NCBI GenBank assembly: GCA_036346355.1
Contig: CM070583.1
Location: 7,564,001-7,628,000, forward strand
Length of the DNA stretch: 64,000 bases
Direction of reading: 5' to 3'
Origin: Rhipidocladum racemiflorum
Taxonomy: Eukaryota > Streptophyta > Magnoliopsida > Poales > Poaceae
The notes below the pieces were generated by a model. It saw nothing but the letters and a program-made list of their open reading frames with translations. It did no database searches and had not been told where the DNA came from. The translations under genes were made by a program, and so were the position numbers. Of the stretch, positions 20,806 through 33,252 are shown piece by piece. Numbering within the stretch: the first letter of the stretch is position 1; each line of letters opens with the position of its first letter.

Positions 20806-21309
20806 TGAAATGCCTCAGATTTAGAAAACGCAAAATCAAAACCCTAATTGCAGTCTAATTGGATTTTTTAGCGTGTTCTTGAGCTCTTGACCGTGTTCTT
20901 GGATTTTGGAGAAGGGATGGGAGCAGTTGAATCTTACCTGGGATTTCCCTCGCTCGGACCGTCGGTCCCCCGTCCGTTCTGCCGGTCCGTCGTCGCTCGG
21001 TTCGATCCGCCGCGCCGCTCCCGGTCGATCGTCGCGCCAGCATCATCCCTCGCCAGCTCCCGTCGCCTCGCGCGGGCGTCATCCCGCATCGCCTGCTCCC
21101 GTGCGCGTCAGCCGCCTGCTCCCGCCCTCTCGCGAGTCGCCGCCTCAGCCCCCGAGCTCACCTACCGTTGCCCAGTCACCTCCGCTCCCGTCGCCTGAGC
21201 CTGCAGCCTCGGGACCTCGCGCCACCCGACCCGGTCTCCTCCGCGCGTCACAACCCCGCCAGCCTCCTCACCGACTCCGTCGCTCGCCTATGCCCGTGCC
21301 GTTGCCGCC

Positions 21310-21326
21310 GCGGCTATAAAAGCCGC
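21310..21326 (+). promoter_or_regulatory. TATA box of family X LTR inside an inverted repeat
   Basis: GCGGCTATAAAAGCCGC: the TATA core is flanked by GCGGCT and its complement AGCCGC. Copy B has the same design at 56956-56971. Element Y inserted about 30 bp downstream, where transcription would start. Confidence 0.6.
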
Positions 21327-21355
21327 CGCGCACCCTTGCCTCGCCCCCTGCTCGC

Positions 21356-22466
21356 TGTCGGCGTATTTTACACCAGGGTCCCCACTCCCCCGCAATAAAA
21401 GAGACCGCCGGGCGGGCAGGGTGCGTCCGGGCACACCGCCACGGCGAGCAGCAACTCCCCAGCATGGTCGCCCAGTGGACAGGTGGCGATCAGGCCACAC
21501 CACTGGGCGCCTAGGAAGGTGGTCGCCCAGGAGACACGTGGCGATCGAGCCACGCCCACGGCGGCCGGCGAGGTGGTCGCCAGTGGGCAGTGGCGATCGA
21601 GCCACACCATCTGGCGCCAGGAAGGTGGTCGCCAGCGGACACGTGGCGGTCGAGCCACGCTGGCGACGGTGAGGTGGTCGCCCGATGGGCGAGTGGCGTC
21701 GAGCCACACCACTGGCGCCAGGAAGGTGGTCGCCAGTGACAGTGGCGGTCGAGCCACGCCACTGGCGACAGCGAGGTGATCGCCTAGTGGGCCAGTGGCG
21801 TCGAGCCACCACTGGCGCCCAAAGAAGCGGTCGCCGTAAGACATGTGGCATGCAGGCCACTCCCCTGGCTTCCACCCCCGAAGCTGCAGCGCCCAGATCA
21901 AGGACATTTAATGCGAGTCGTGCGCATTAAATGCAAAGCATGGAGGATACAGTATGGCGGCGCGCTTCCCAGCGTGCATTAATTACGTGTGACATCACGG
22001 CAAAGACGTCACCCCGACGCAAGCGGGTGGCGTTGGCGGACGTGGGGCCCGAGGCGAGTGTGACGGCGGCGCGGCGGATATTCTTGGGATGTAAAGCGAT
22101 GTGACGCGCATTAAACGCGCCCGTGGCAGTGTAATGAGTGTGCCTTGCCGTGTAAGCCTCCCATGTGCCCCCGGGAGCCCAAGTTTAAAAGGGGGCCGGG
22201 GTGCATGGGAGAAAGGGTTCGATCCATGGTTAGTAGATTTCATCCTCTCAAGTTAGAACACAGGCAATAGCAAGAAAAGCAGGACTAGGGCTATTACTCT
22301 TCGGAGGGCCCGAACCTGGGTAAAAAGTTCTTGCACCCTTTTGTTCCCCTGAGCTTCCTGGTACTCCGGTCATCTTCTTCCTTTCCCCGGCAATTGCCCC
22401 GAAAGCCCCCCGTCTGAACCTTATAAGCACCCGACTCGGAGGTGCCTGTTGGCTAGTACGCCGACA
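21356..22466 (+). repeat. 5' LTR of Y
   Basis: 1111 bp, TGTCGGCGTATTTTACACC to TACGCCGACA. It contains about eight 51-56-bp hairpin units (about 21464-21872), against about twelve in the 3' LTR. Confidence 0.93.
21464..21872. repeat. tandem array of hairpin units in 5' LTR of Y
   Basis: About eight units, each of the form GGTCGCC-stem, GTGGC, six-base loop, GCCAC, stem complement. Examples of paired stems are CGCCAGCG with CGCTGGCG and CGCCAGTG with CACTGGCG. Two unit types alternate, one ending in CTAGGAAG or CAGGAAG and one in GGCGAG. Confidence 0.85.
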
Positions 22467-22467
22467 G

Positions 22468-22485
22468 TGGCGCGCCAGGTAGGGG
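22468..22485 (+). promoter_or_regulatory. primer binding site of Y
   Basis: TGGCGCGCCAGGTAGGGG starts one base after the LTR end ACGCCGACA. A TGGCG...CCAGGTAGGGG primer site after a CGACA LTR end is characteristic of grass Tat-lineage elements. Which tRNA primes is not resolved here. Confidence 0.75.
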
Positions 22486-22559
22486 CTATTGGTGGTTAGA
22501 TTGCCCTCTTCCTTCCATCTCCAGTTCGAAGCTCAGCAGAAGTAGGGGCGCTTGTCTGC

Positions 22560-24189
22560 ATGGCGGAGTCGCACTCCAAGCGCAGCAATCTCCCCGAGGA
22601 AAGCGGTGCCCGTAGCCGGTCCCGGCGTTCGCGGAGGGAGCCGGGCCACCCGGGTCCCTCCGCTTTGGGAGTGGCGCGCGTGGTTCCTACGCCCGGGGGT
22701 CAGCCCGTCCAACGGCGCTTGGCGCTGGGGGACGACACCCCCGCGCGAAGCCTTCATGCGGCCCGGCTGCTTCTCGATCATCCCCGATATGCTGGGACAC
22801 CAGCCACTCCATGGCTGCGGGATATTGTCCACGTGGTCGATGCTGCTCAACAGCAGGTTGAAGCGGCGGCCCAGCCGGGGGCTTCCGGCCTATGGCGGCA
22901 AGGAGCGCCAAGAATCGACGCCAAGAGCTTCCAGCCACACGATTTCTCCCAGTATCAAGGGCCGGGACAAGGGGAAGGAGTCCTGGTTGCAGCCCCTCCG
23001 TTATAGGGGGCGTGCACGCGACTCCGCTTCTTCGCGGTCCCCGAGTCAAGGGGAATCGCGAAGATCTCGAATCGCGCTTGGGCGAGGCGGCTCGGCTCGG
23101 CGGTGACCTACGTCACGCGTTCTCGTGAGGCGCCACGAGCGCCTGGCGCACGCCAACCCCGATGTCCGCCGGCGTCGGGGGCTTCCTCTCGGACTCGGAG
23201 AGCGCAGGTCGCACTCGTCCTCTCCTCAGGATCGAGGTGGCGAACAGCCGCTCCCCTTACAACGTTGGATGCGGCGTTTTCTCTCGCCCTTCGACAAGCC
23301 GCGTGGCGGAGAGATTCCGCCCGCCTCCATCGAAATACGATGGCACCACCAACCCGGAGGAGTTCTCGCAAATCTACACCACGGTGGTGCGCGCGCGGAG
23401 GATCCGAGAAGGTTATGGCCAACTACCTCCCGACGTCGCCGACGGGCTCTGCCGGTCTTGGCTACTTAACCTCCCGCGAGGCTCAGTGCACTCGTGGGAG
23501 GAGGCTGTCTTGGCATTTTGCCGCCAACTTTCGAGGCTCCTCGCTCAACCAGGCGTGGAGGGCGACCTCCACGCTCTGGAGCGAGGCAGGGGGAGTCCAC
23601 GAGAGAGTTCATCCGGCGGTTTAGCCCACTGCCGTATCTGATCCCGGATTTGAGCAATCGGTGATCATCGCTTTCCGGAGGGGGGTCCGGGACCAGAAGA
23701 CGCGGGAGAAGATGGCTACCCGCATCATCTCGACCACTTCCGAGTTGTTTTCCCTGGCGCACAAGTGCGCCAGGGCGGCTGAGGCTCGGAAGTGCGCGAC
23801 AAGGCCTACCGACACCGACGACGCCGGCACCTCGAATTCCTCCGACCGCAAGAAGAAGAAGAAGAAGAAGCGAAAGGAGGCCACCGCTAGGGAAGTCCTG
23901 GTTGTCGAACCAGAGACCAAATCCCGGCGTCGCGATGATCAGGACCGGAGAGATGAGCGCCAGGACCGGCGCGGCGACCGCAGGAACCGCCGCTCGCCGC
24001 GTCGCGAAGACGATGGGGGCAAGCCCTTTTGCGCCATCCATCGAACAAGTGGACACGACTTGGAGGACTACCAAGTTGTGTCCAAGCTGGTAGACAGGCG
24101 ACTCAAGAAGCGCCGCGAGAAAGACCACGGAGAAGACGATGACGAAGACTCAGCTCCATTGGCCTTCCAAAGCAGTAGCCAGTGGCGTT
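22560..24189 (+). pseudogene. Y gag, frameshifted and cut by Z
   Basis: Gag starts at ATG 22560 (MAESHSKRSN) about 75 nt after the primer site. The conserved gag core is visible around 23300-23600 (FRPPPSKYDGTTNPEEF and LPRGSVHSWEE, a retrotransposon-gag domain). A Lys/Arg-rich part and a zinc-knuckle-like FCAIHRTSGHDLEDY motif lie near 24030. At least three frame changes occur before 24189. Element Z interrupts it; coding resumes at 36727 with FIHGGSATYSS. Confidence 0.85.
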
Positions 24190-27100
24190 ACAGCCGGGAC
24201 CCGGAATTTGCAAATCAGGACCCTCGTGTATTCAGCACTAGTCCAGGAGCAGCTAGTGCACGATCTTAACATCGGTATATATCACAATCATACCATACGA
24301 TACTATCAAAGTACTTTATTTAAATAATCAAAGGTTACTCGACCTTATGGCCCAAGTTACAAATATATGCCTTGCAAAGGCGAAACTTATTAAAAAAGAG
24401 AAATAGCAGCAGCGGAAAATCAAATAAACCGTGGCGCCATCCATGTATACCACGGGCAAGTGGGCTCAGCATCCTAAGTAGCGGGTCTTCTTGGAGTTCC
24501 TCCTCCAAAGGCGTAATCTCCTCTTCAACGATATTGTGTTGAGGCAAGGGTGAGTACTTGGTACTCGACAAGTCATCTGAATGCAAGCTAATATACTATA
24601 TGCATGGCTTAGTACAAAGGAATAGCTCGGGGTATATTTGCGATGCTTGGCTTTTGACAAGTAATGTGAGTAGATTCAGCGATAGAAATAAGTAAAGCAT
24701 AAATAACTTTTCAAGAAGTTTAATAAACATTTTTCCCATCCTAAACCATATTTCCATCATCTTCCTTGTTAAACCAACCCATCTTTTTCAAAACCAAGTT
24801 ATTTTTGGAAAGTCTACCCCTTATTTGTAATTCCGAGCATTGTCGATCAGTGGACTCGGCTATTCAAATAGATTCTACACTCTGCAGAGGTTATGCACTT
24901 TACCCACAAGATACGATCAAACACCACAAAGGCGAGTTCATAACAAAGCCTTTTGGAAGCCTCAAACAACACAGGTGGTCCTCTCGTACGTGCTCTACAC
25001 CATCCTTCCCTTAGCCAAAGCGTATGGGACCAACACACCGTTAGATGGGTACTGGCCACAGCCATGATCACGCTCCCGTACAATCACACAAAAGGTGTAA
25101 GCTGACACCTGAGGCTCCACAAGTGAGTCCTTAGCGACTTAGTCAACTAGGGCCGTCCCATTCCAGCCATGTGGTTGCAAGTATGACCCAGTTCAAAGGC
25201 TTGCAAGGTTAAGTCCTTAGAGTGACCAGGGCAAGACTACCGAAAAACCAAATCATCACTCCCAATGCCACAATGGCCCACGATTACTCTTGCCACATGC
25301 GGTAAATCATTTATCAAACGATTGATTACCATGCACCACGTCGTCAACATCACATGATACTTTTCCAAAACAGGTTCAATATATCATTAAGTCCATATTA
25401 CGTTTGATTGTCCAAAATCATGTCATGAGCACGTAGGTCTGCAAGACATACTACAACGATCTAAACCCATGTTGGCAATTTAGTAATGTCAACTAGTAAA
25501 CCACAACTAGGGTGACAAAGGTCATGGCACATACTTAAGTAATCAAGGTGTCATATATCAAATTGGTATTTATCTAACCCCAGGTTTAAACAAAGTATCT
25601 TTCTAATTGAACTAGCATGCAATAGTTTAAATCAAAATAGATTTGAAATAGGATCAATATGGTCAAAGCACAACTTGCCTTCAAAAAGTACTTGCTCTTG
25701 GTCTTGAGTTGGATCCTGAGTCAATACTTCTCCTTGAATCCCTCAGGCACTTCAACGTCTACTCGTAAAGCGTGCAAATAGCAAACACACAAATAAACAC
25801 TATGCAAAAGATCCCAAAACTCCAAATAAAATCCATAAACAGAGAACATAATTTTCTGGATTTTTAGAAACTAGAATCAAATTTGGAGTTAAAAGCATAA
25901 AAGTTATGATTATTTAAAGTTTAAATAATCAATTAAATAATTTTACAGAGAAAAACTTTAGTCAAAATTAAATAAAATTCATATTTAGGTAGATCTCAAT
26001 TTTATACAAATTTAGAAATTTGAATCGCTCAAATCGGAGTTGAAAGCATAAAGTTATAAGCGTTTGAAGTTTGAATCTAAATTTGAATCAATATTTCGAA
26101 TTAATAAATCATTTTCTTTTTCGAAATTAATTATTGCGTCGGCATGGACCGTGGCAGCCTCGATTGGCACTGGCGTCGGCCGGTCCATGGACTTGGTCCA
26201 CGCCGGCTTGGGTCTACTGGGTGGACTCGGTCCGCGACTTTCACGGTGACATGTGGGCCTCTCGGGTGGCGTCGCCATCGGTCGGCGTCGGCGAGGCTCA
26301 GCACGCGGTGCGTGAGTGGGACCCATTGTGACGTCATGGGTGACGTCGGCGCTGGCGAGTCGACGACATGCGGCCCCTCGACCGCGCGCAGGCCCCGCAG
26401 CGGTAATCCTGCCTGCCAGCGTGGGCGGCGTTGACGCGGCGGTCCATCTTCCCGACACGTGGCGCAATCTCGGTAGTTGGTTTGAAAATCAGCGGCGCGG
26501 ATTAATCGGGTTAACACGTTGAAACTACTCGTTGCTCGTGGGCGTTCGATCTCGATCGGGCCGGTCGGATCTAATCCTATATTACGCCGCTGCTAAAGAC
26601 GTGGCAATTGTGAACCGTTGGATCTTGATCCAGCGATCCAGATCATCGGGTTTGGGAACACGTGAGCTCACCTCAACCGTCCGATCTGGATCCGACGGTC
26701 CTCGAGCTCGCCTTGAACGGCGATGGCTTCCGCGCGCCGGCTTGGACCGGAGGCGGGGGATTTCAGCGAGCGGCGTTTGGGGCGTGCTCGGCGAGATAAA
26801 CCTCCTTCGTGCGTCTCGTCGCGGGGACTCGGATCTGAGCTCCTTCGCGGAAAACTGACCAGACGGCAGCGAAACCGGCGCAAACCGCAGCCGGAGGAAG
26901 AGACAACTCGGCGGCGATTGCGGCTCAACGGTGGCGGCTCGGCGAGATGGCTCGGAACGGCAGGTGCGCAGGATGAGGGCAACCTCGGGGGCGTCTCACG
27001 CGCTTTAAATAGCCTCGGCGTCCGGTACTGAGCGGAAACCCTGATTCGCTACGGCGGCCTTGGCGGCGAAGTCCGGCTTCGGACTCGGCGAAAACGACGA

Positions 27101-27617
27101 ATCGTGGCCGCCCATGGCGCGATCAGCGGCCACGATCGCGACGCGTCGGATCCGGCCATTCTGGCTCGAGCCGTGCAGGCGGATCTCGGCCAGTTGGATC
27201 TTGATCCAGCGGTTGGGATTGATTAGGTTTAGTGGGTTCGAGTCAAGTCAGCTCGGTCGGGTTAGTCGGACTCGAGTCCGACTTCGGACCGAGAATAATA
27301 TGCCAGGCACGTCGATCCTTTTCCAGCGAATTAATATTTAAAATAATTCCCGATAATTCATTTAATTCATTAAAAATAGCAAATGACTCGAGAAAAATTC
27401 GGAGAAAATTACGGAAAATATTTTGGATCATTTTGGACTCGAATAAAATATTTCCAACAAAATTTTATTTGCAAAATTAAATTCTTTAATTATTTCAAAA
27501 TGGAATAAATTCAAATAAATTCCAAATAAACCCAAATAAATTCAGAAAATTCCAAAAATTCACCAAAGTGTCAAATCACACATGAATTTAAGAAAAGCAA
27601 AATTTTGGGATGTTACA
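24190..27617 (-). repeat. 3' LTR of Z
   Basis: 3428 bp. On the + strand it runs from ACAGCCGGGACCC to GGGATGTTACA. It includes a GAGTACTTGGTACTCG palindrome-like motif near 24551 and an AT-rich end (27330-27600). Confidence 0.85.
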
Positions 27618-28565
27618 AACCTCCCCCTTAATAGAATCTAGTCCCACAGAGATTCGGGAGCTCACTAAAGGAATAGGTTTGGAAACTCTTTCTTCAAATC
27701 CTCTTAGGCTCCCAAGTCGCCGCTTTCTTCATGGTTGCTCCACTTTGAACTCTACAAAGCGGGTTTGACTTGTTTCTAGTTCCTCGATCCATTGTGTCTA
27801 GAATCCTCACGGGATGCTCCTTATAGGTCAATTCCTCTGCAACTCAGTTGACTCTAGCGGTGTCTGCCTCGGGAACTGGAGACACTTCTTTAAGCCCAGG
27901 ACACATGGAATACATCATGTACTCCACCTTGGCATTTGGCTGGCAACTCCGGTGATAAGCAACTTCGCCTCTAGGCTCAAAATCTTAAATGGTCCAACAT
28001 AGCAGGTGCGAGTTCCCCTTTGGCATGGAACCTCTTAACTCCCTAGAGGCGTAACTGCACGAGTAAACAAAATCTTACGGTTCAAAACTCAAGTCTCGAC
28101 GATTGTCAAGATAACTCTTTTGTCGAGATTGGGCTATCTTCAACCTTTCCCTAATCATAGCGATCTGCTCTTGACCTCTTGAAGAATATCAGGCCCAAAG
28201 ACATGGCTCGCGGTCTCATTTCCAATTCAATGGCGTCAGATGTCGACCTACACTGATGCCTCAAAGGTGACATCTCGTAAACTAACACGATAACTATTGT
28301 TGTAAGCCGAACTCGGCATCTGGCAAACTCTTATCCCAAGAGGTAGCATAAGCCAATGCACAAGCTCTTGGCATATCCTCGAGTCTGGTTGACTCTTTCG
28401 GTGTCCCATCCGTCAGCGTGGATGATAAGGTCATCTTGAAGTTCAAGCAGGTTCCCATGGCTTCATGCAACTTATTCCAGAACCTTGAGGTAAATGGGTA
28501 CCTGCATCAGATGCAATCCTCTTTGGCACTCCGTGCAAGCAGACAATCGATCATGTATAATTACG

Positions 28566-30835
28566 CTAATTTATCTCCCAGTAAGTGGTCTTCACGGGGA
28601 TAAAATGAGCTACTTTAGTCAAGCGATCCACTATAACCCATATGGAGTCATAACCTCCTTGAGTCTTTGGTAAGCCGGTAATGAAATCCATTCCGATTTC
28701 CTCCCTTCCACTCGAGGTATTTTCAGCGGTTGTAGCAATCCTGGCTTTGGTCTCGATGTATGCCTTGACTCCCTGGCATACGCCGCAGTGCAACATGCTC
28801 GGCAACTTCACGCGTTTCATACTCGGCCACGCATCTCTGATGAGATCTGATACATCTTGGCGCTTCAGGATGAATCGGTACTTGGAGTCATGGGCTTCTT
28901 CCGAGAATCGATTTGCTTTAACTCCTTTTTGTTAGGCACACAAATGCGATCCTTCATCCACAACGTACCTTGCTCATCCATCTTGAAGTCCTCTGCCTTG
29001 CCTCCTCCCTTGATGGACTTAATCCTGCGGATCTTGTCATCATCCTTCGCCCTTCTCGAATCCCGATCCTCCAGGTCGGTTTGCTTCTAATGCTGACCAA
29101 GAATCCGGCTAGGTACAACCTCAATCTTCATTTTAGAAACTCCTCACATAACTCATCCACGACTTGTGGCTAGCAACATACTCGCGGTATGGCTCTTCCG
29201 AGCTGAGAGCATCGGCAACTACGTTGGCCTTCAGGGATAGTAATGGATTCCAACATTGTAGTCCTTGATTAACTCTAGCCATCTCCTTTGCCTTATATTC
29301 GATCCATTGGTGAATATGTACTTAAGGCTCTTATGATCCGTATATACTTCACATCTGTTTCCAATCAGATAGTGACGCTTCATATCTTCAAGGCATGCAC
29401 TACGCCTAACTCTAGGTCATGTGTCGGATAATTTTCCTCATGCGGCCTCAAGCGCCTTGATGCATAGCGGCAACCTTTCCATTCTGCATCGGCACACATC
29501 CAAGTCCTTGGCGCGATGCGTCTAAATATCTCGAAGCTTTGAGCAACATCAGGTAGAACTAACACCGATCGCGATGTCAATCGCTTCTTGACTCTGAAAT
29601 CCTTTCTCACATTCTGGCGTCCATGCAAACTCTTTTCCTTCTTCAGACCAATTGCGTAAGAGGTTTTGCAATTGTCGAAAAGCCTTCGATGAAAGCGCGG
29701 TAGTATCCTGCCATTCCAGGAAACTCCGAATCGGGTCAGTCTTGGTGCTCCCCAATGTAACACCAACTTCTACTTTGCTTGGATCTACGGTGACTCCTTG
29801 CGGTCATCACATGTCAAGGAACTCCACTTTGTCCTTCCAAAAGTCACACTTGCTGAACTTGGCGAAAAGTTCTTTGTTCCTCGACTTTTCCAAAACTTCG
29901 CCTTAAGTGTTCGGCATGTTCATCCCTCTGTCTTGGAGTAGATTAGGATATCGTCTATGAACACGACGACAAACTTGTCCAAATATTCCATGAACACCTT
30001 ATTCATCATATTCATGAAATAAGTGTGGCGCATTAAATGGAGTCAAAGGACATAACTGTAAACTCGTAATGTCCATATCTTGGACGAGAATGCGATCTTG
30101 AATATCTTGATCGGATCTTCAACGATGGTATCCGATCTCGATCAATCTTGGAAAACTCCGGCTCCTCTTAATGATCAAACAAATCATCAATCCTGGGTAG
30201 CGGATACTTATTCTTCCACGGTGACTTCATTGAGTGCCGCGGTAGTCGATGCACATCCCGAAACTCCGTCCTTCTTCTTGACAAACAAAACCGGGTGCTC
30301 CCCACGGCGAACTTGGTCGATAAATCCTTTCTCCATTAACTCCTCTAGCTATTTGTTTCTTCATTTCTACCAACTCCTCGGTAGACATCCGATAGGGTCT
30401 CTTTGCTATCGGTCTTTGTGCAGTACAAGCTCTATCACAAACTCTATGTCCACACTGTGCGGCATACAGGTAGATCTTCTGGAAAAACATCGGGTACTCA
30501 TTTACTCTGGGACATCCTCTATGCTGATTGCCTTGGTACTGCTATTAACCATCAATTGTCCATCTCTAACTGCAGTGGCTTGAAATTCCACTTTCTTCCC
30601 ACACGGGCTCTCAAGCGAGATAGTCCTTCGTCCACAATCCAAATACGGCCTTGTGCTTGGATAACCAATCCATTCCCAATATAACATCTAAGGATGCAGG
30701 TCTCCAAGAATTATAAGGTTTGCTAGGAACTCTATTCCATCTATTAGTATTCTCACCCCGGAACATCCTACTTCCGTTCGGAGTTCGAACGAGGGTTTGA
30801 ACTAAAAGCATGCACTTAAGTCTTGCAATTTTCAA
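28566..30835 (-). pseudogene. Z pol: protease, reverse transcriptase, integrase fragments
   Basis: Reading leftwards: a protease/RT linker with LDVILGMDWLSKHKAVFG (about 30670), then reverse transcriptase start PYRMSTEELVEMKKQI and SPWGAPGFVCQEE ... MCIDYR (30490-30227), a decayed RT/RNase H region (29766-29380), and integrase with a zinc finger (CGVCQGVKA) and first catalytic Asp in GMDFITGLPKTQGGYDSIWVIVDRLTK (28820-28566). The motifs fit the Tekay/Del clade of chromoviruses. The frame changes every few hundred bases. Confidence 0.82.
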
Positions 30836-31019
30836 GTCATTTCTAGCAGCAAAGCCTTGCGAAACAAGCGAATCGAAGCTCAGTCAAACAAGCTGTGCAG
30901 TCGAGTTAACAAGTAACTTACCCGGTCTGACGTCCGTAGCATTACCGGTGCATCTGCGGTGACATAGTTGACTCGGCCTCTCACCACGGTGCAGGGTGTG
31001 GCTCCTGTCTTTGGCGTCT

Positions 31020-31924
31020 AGGCTGGGTGGTTCCAGATTGAAGCGAGCGGGTCGCTCCTGCTGTCTTCTTCGGACAAGCTGTTGGCAAAGTGTCTGGCTG
31101 CGTCACGATTGTAACAGCGTCTCACTTCATCCTTCTTTGTTGCACAGGAGGTAGCGTTTCTAGCGAAGGGGCTGGGTCCGAGTAGTTTTGATTGGCGAGT
31201 CTTGGTCTTTGAGGATGGTGTCCTCGTTGCATTACGTGGTTGGAATCTGAAGAATTGATTTGGTGCAACTCTCGATGACTGTGCGCGTTCCTGGCGTGAT
31301 CCTTCTTGTTGCATCCTGCTTCTGTTCTCATCCAGTTCCTTGCGCTTGTCCTCAAGAATAAGTGCCTTATTCACCAACTCTTGGAAGTCAGGAAGGTGTG
31401 GGTGATCAACCCTACTTGCAATCTGAGTTAAGTCCCTTCATAAAAGCGAGGCATGCTGGATTATATCGTCTTCATCCTCGGTGCGTGGCGTGCTAGTTTG
31501 TGTGAACTTGTTCAGGTAGTCGACCAGCGGCTGATTACCTTGCCCTTGCTCTCGAACTCCTCCTTCTTAAGGTCCATAATTCGCTTCAGGCACGTGATCT
31601 TGTCGAATGCTGTGTGAACTCTTCCCAAGTGATATCTTGAGGGTTCTCTGCGTGGGCACGAAGTTCTCCCACCATTCGTGTTTGTTCCTTCCAAGCGATG
31701 AAGCGTAAAAGTACCTTCTCATTCCCTATGCATTGAGCTATATGTAGCTTCCTCTCGATTGATCTTAACCAATCATCGGCCTCCAATGGATTGGCATTTC
31801 GAGAGAAAGTGGGTGGGTGAGTTCTCATGAACTCGACACTTGTATTCTCGCGTGGCCTGATTAACTTGATTAGCGGTGGCACGGCGGTGACGTGCTGCAT
31901 TTGTTGCATCATAGCATGCATCAA
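31020..31924 (-). pseudogene. Z gag, frameshifted
   Basis: An open stretch from 31924 includes NANPLEADDWLRSIERKLHIAQC and WEEFTQ, typical of the Tekay gag (retrotransposon-gag domain). It loses frame near 31590. Downstream, at about 31110, a decayed zinc-knuckle-like CYNRDAARHFANS is visible. Confidence 0.78.
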
Positions 31925-33252
31925 GCCGGGTCAGAGCAGCAAGAAATGCTCCAAAATTCTGCACATCTAGTGGCGGTCTTTGGTGCTCCATCATTGGGGT
32001 TTTCCGCATTTGGGCGAGATCACTCCCATTGCTTCCAAAGTTTCCACGGTGTTCACCATCTGTCGATTTGCTCTAGGTTTAGAGATGAGAGGGAAACAAG
32101 AATAGACAAGTAATATGGAACTTATGCGGGCGAAAGGGGTAACTTTAAGGTCCATCTTTATTATTAATAACTTGGTATGGCTGCCATAATGCCTAAGGGC
32201 CTTGCAACACATCTTGCACACTCAAGAAACAAAGCAAATCCGTCGAACTAACTCTGGAGTCTAACGCCTAAAGGGTGACTCTTTATTCTATGACTGTGAA
32301 GGAGTCTCACTATAGAACCTAAGCTCACTCATCGAGAAAACCTCCACGGCCTGGTACGGGTCTTTGCGGCATAAGCGCGAAAGCGATCGCCATGTCCAGC
32401 GACTATGTCATCTGTGGTAGTCGAAGAAGCGGTGTCCTCATCGAGATCTGACTCCTCTGGATGCGGCTCGTAGCGCTCAATCGCTCTGGGTCCGTCAAAG
32501 CATAAAGTCATCTCCAACTCGTCAATCCTTCGTAGAAGGTGTGCCTATACTCTTGAGCTTCCCGCCATCTCATTCTTCTCTCGTGATCTCCTTGCGGGCC
32601 TTACGCAGCTCCTTGCTTGTATTATCTAGTACTTCTTCTGGGCGACGACGAATCGTGCCAAGCGTATGTAGTGGCATTCTCATCCTGAATCGTCTTCGGG
32701 TCAAGAAGGTTATCGCTCTTGCGGATGATAACGGAACACCGTGCTTTCCAACTCTCTGGCGTGGATACTGGTAATGTGCCGCATTGCTCGTCGTGAAACT
32801 TCTTGGATACCCATCTGCATTGTAGATCTTCTAGCGGTCAGTGATTATCGAGCGATTGCACAGGCCCCTCTTCCACAGTACCTCAATCCTCACGTCACAA
32901 GCCTTGATCAATCCCGCTTGTCAGTCACTTCCACTTGGTATTGCGGCTTCTCAAAATCTCCAGAGTGTAGCATATGCCAAAGTTCCGCTGGCGTGACCAA
33001 CTCCTGAATCAGCGTAGTTGAACTCTTCCTCCATCTGTCACAGAGTGCTTTACGTAAGAACTCTCGGAATTTTTAAATTGTGACAAGGTAAGGGAAAATT
33101 CCAGCAAGAGACAAGAGAAAGAGAGAAGGGGATAAGTCGAGAGGTCATTTCTTATCTTGACAACTTTTTAGCTTTAGAAAATAGGTTTTATCCTCACTCG
33201 ACCATTCTAGCTAGGGTTGAGCCTACGGTCAAGTATGGCTCACGATACCACC

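Noticed and set aside
21464..21872. Open frames with repeated HTTGA/TWRSSH peptides in the Y LTR
   Set aside because: They are translations of the hairpin array and are open on both strands. Unit number changes between LTRs without regard to frame.
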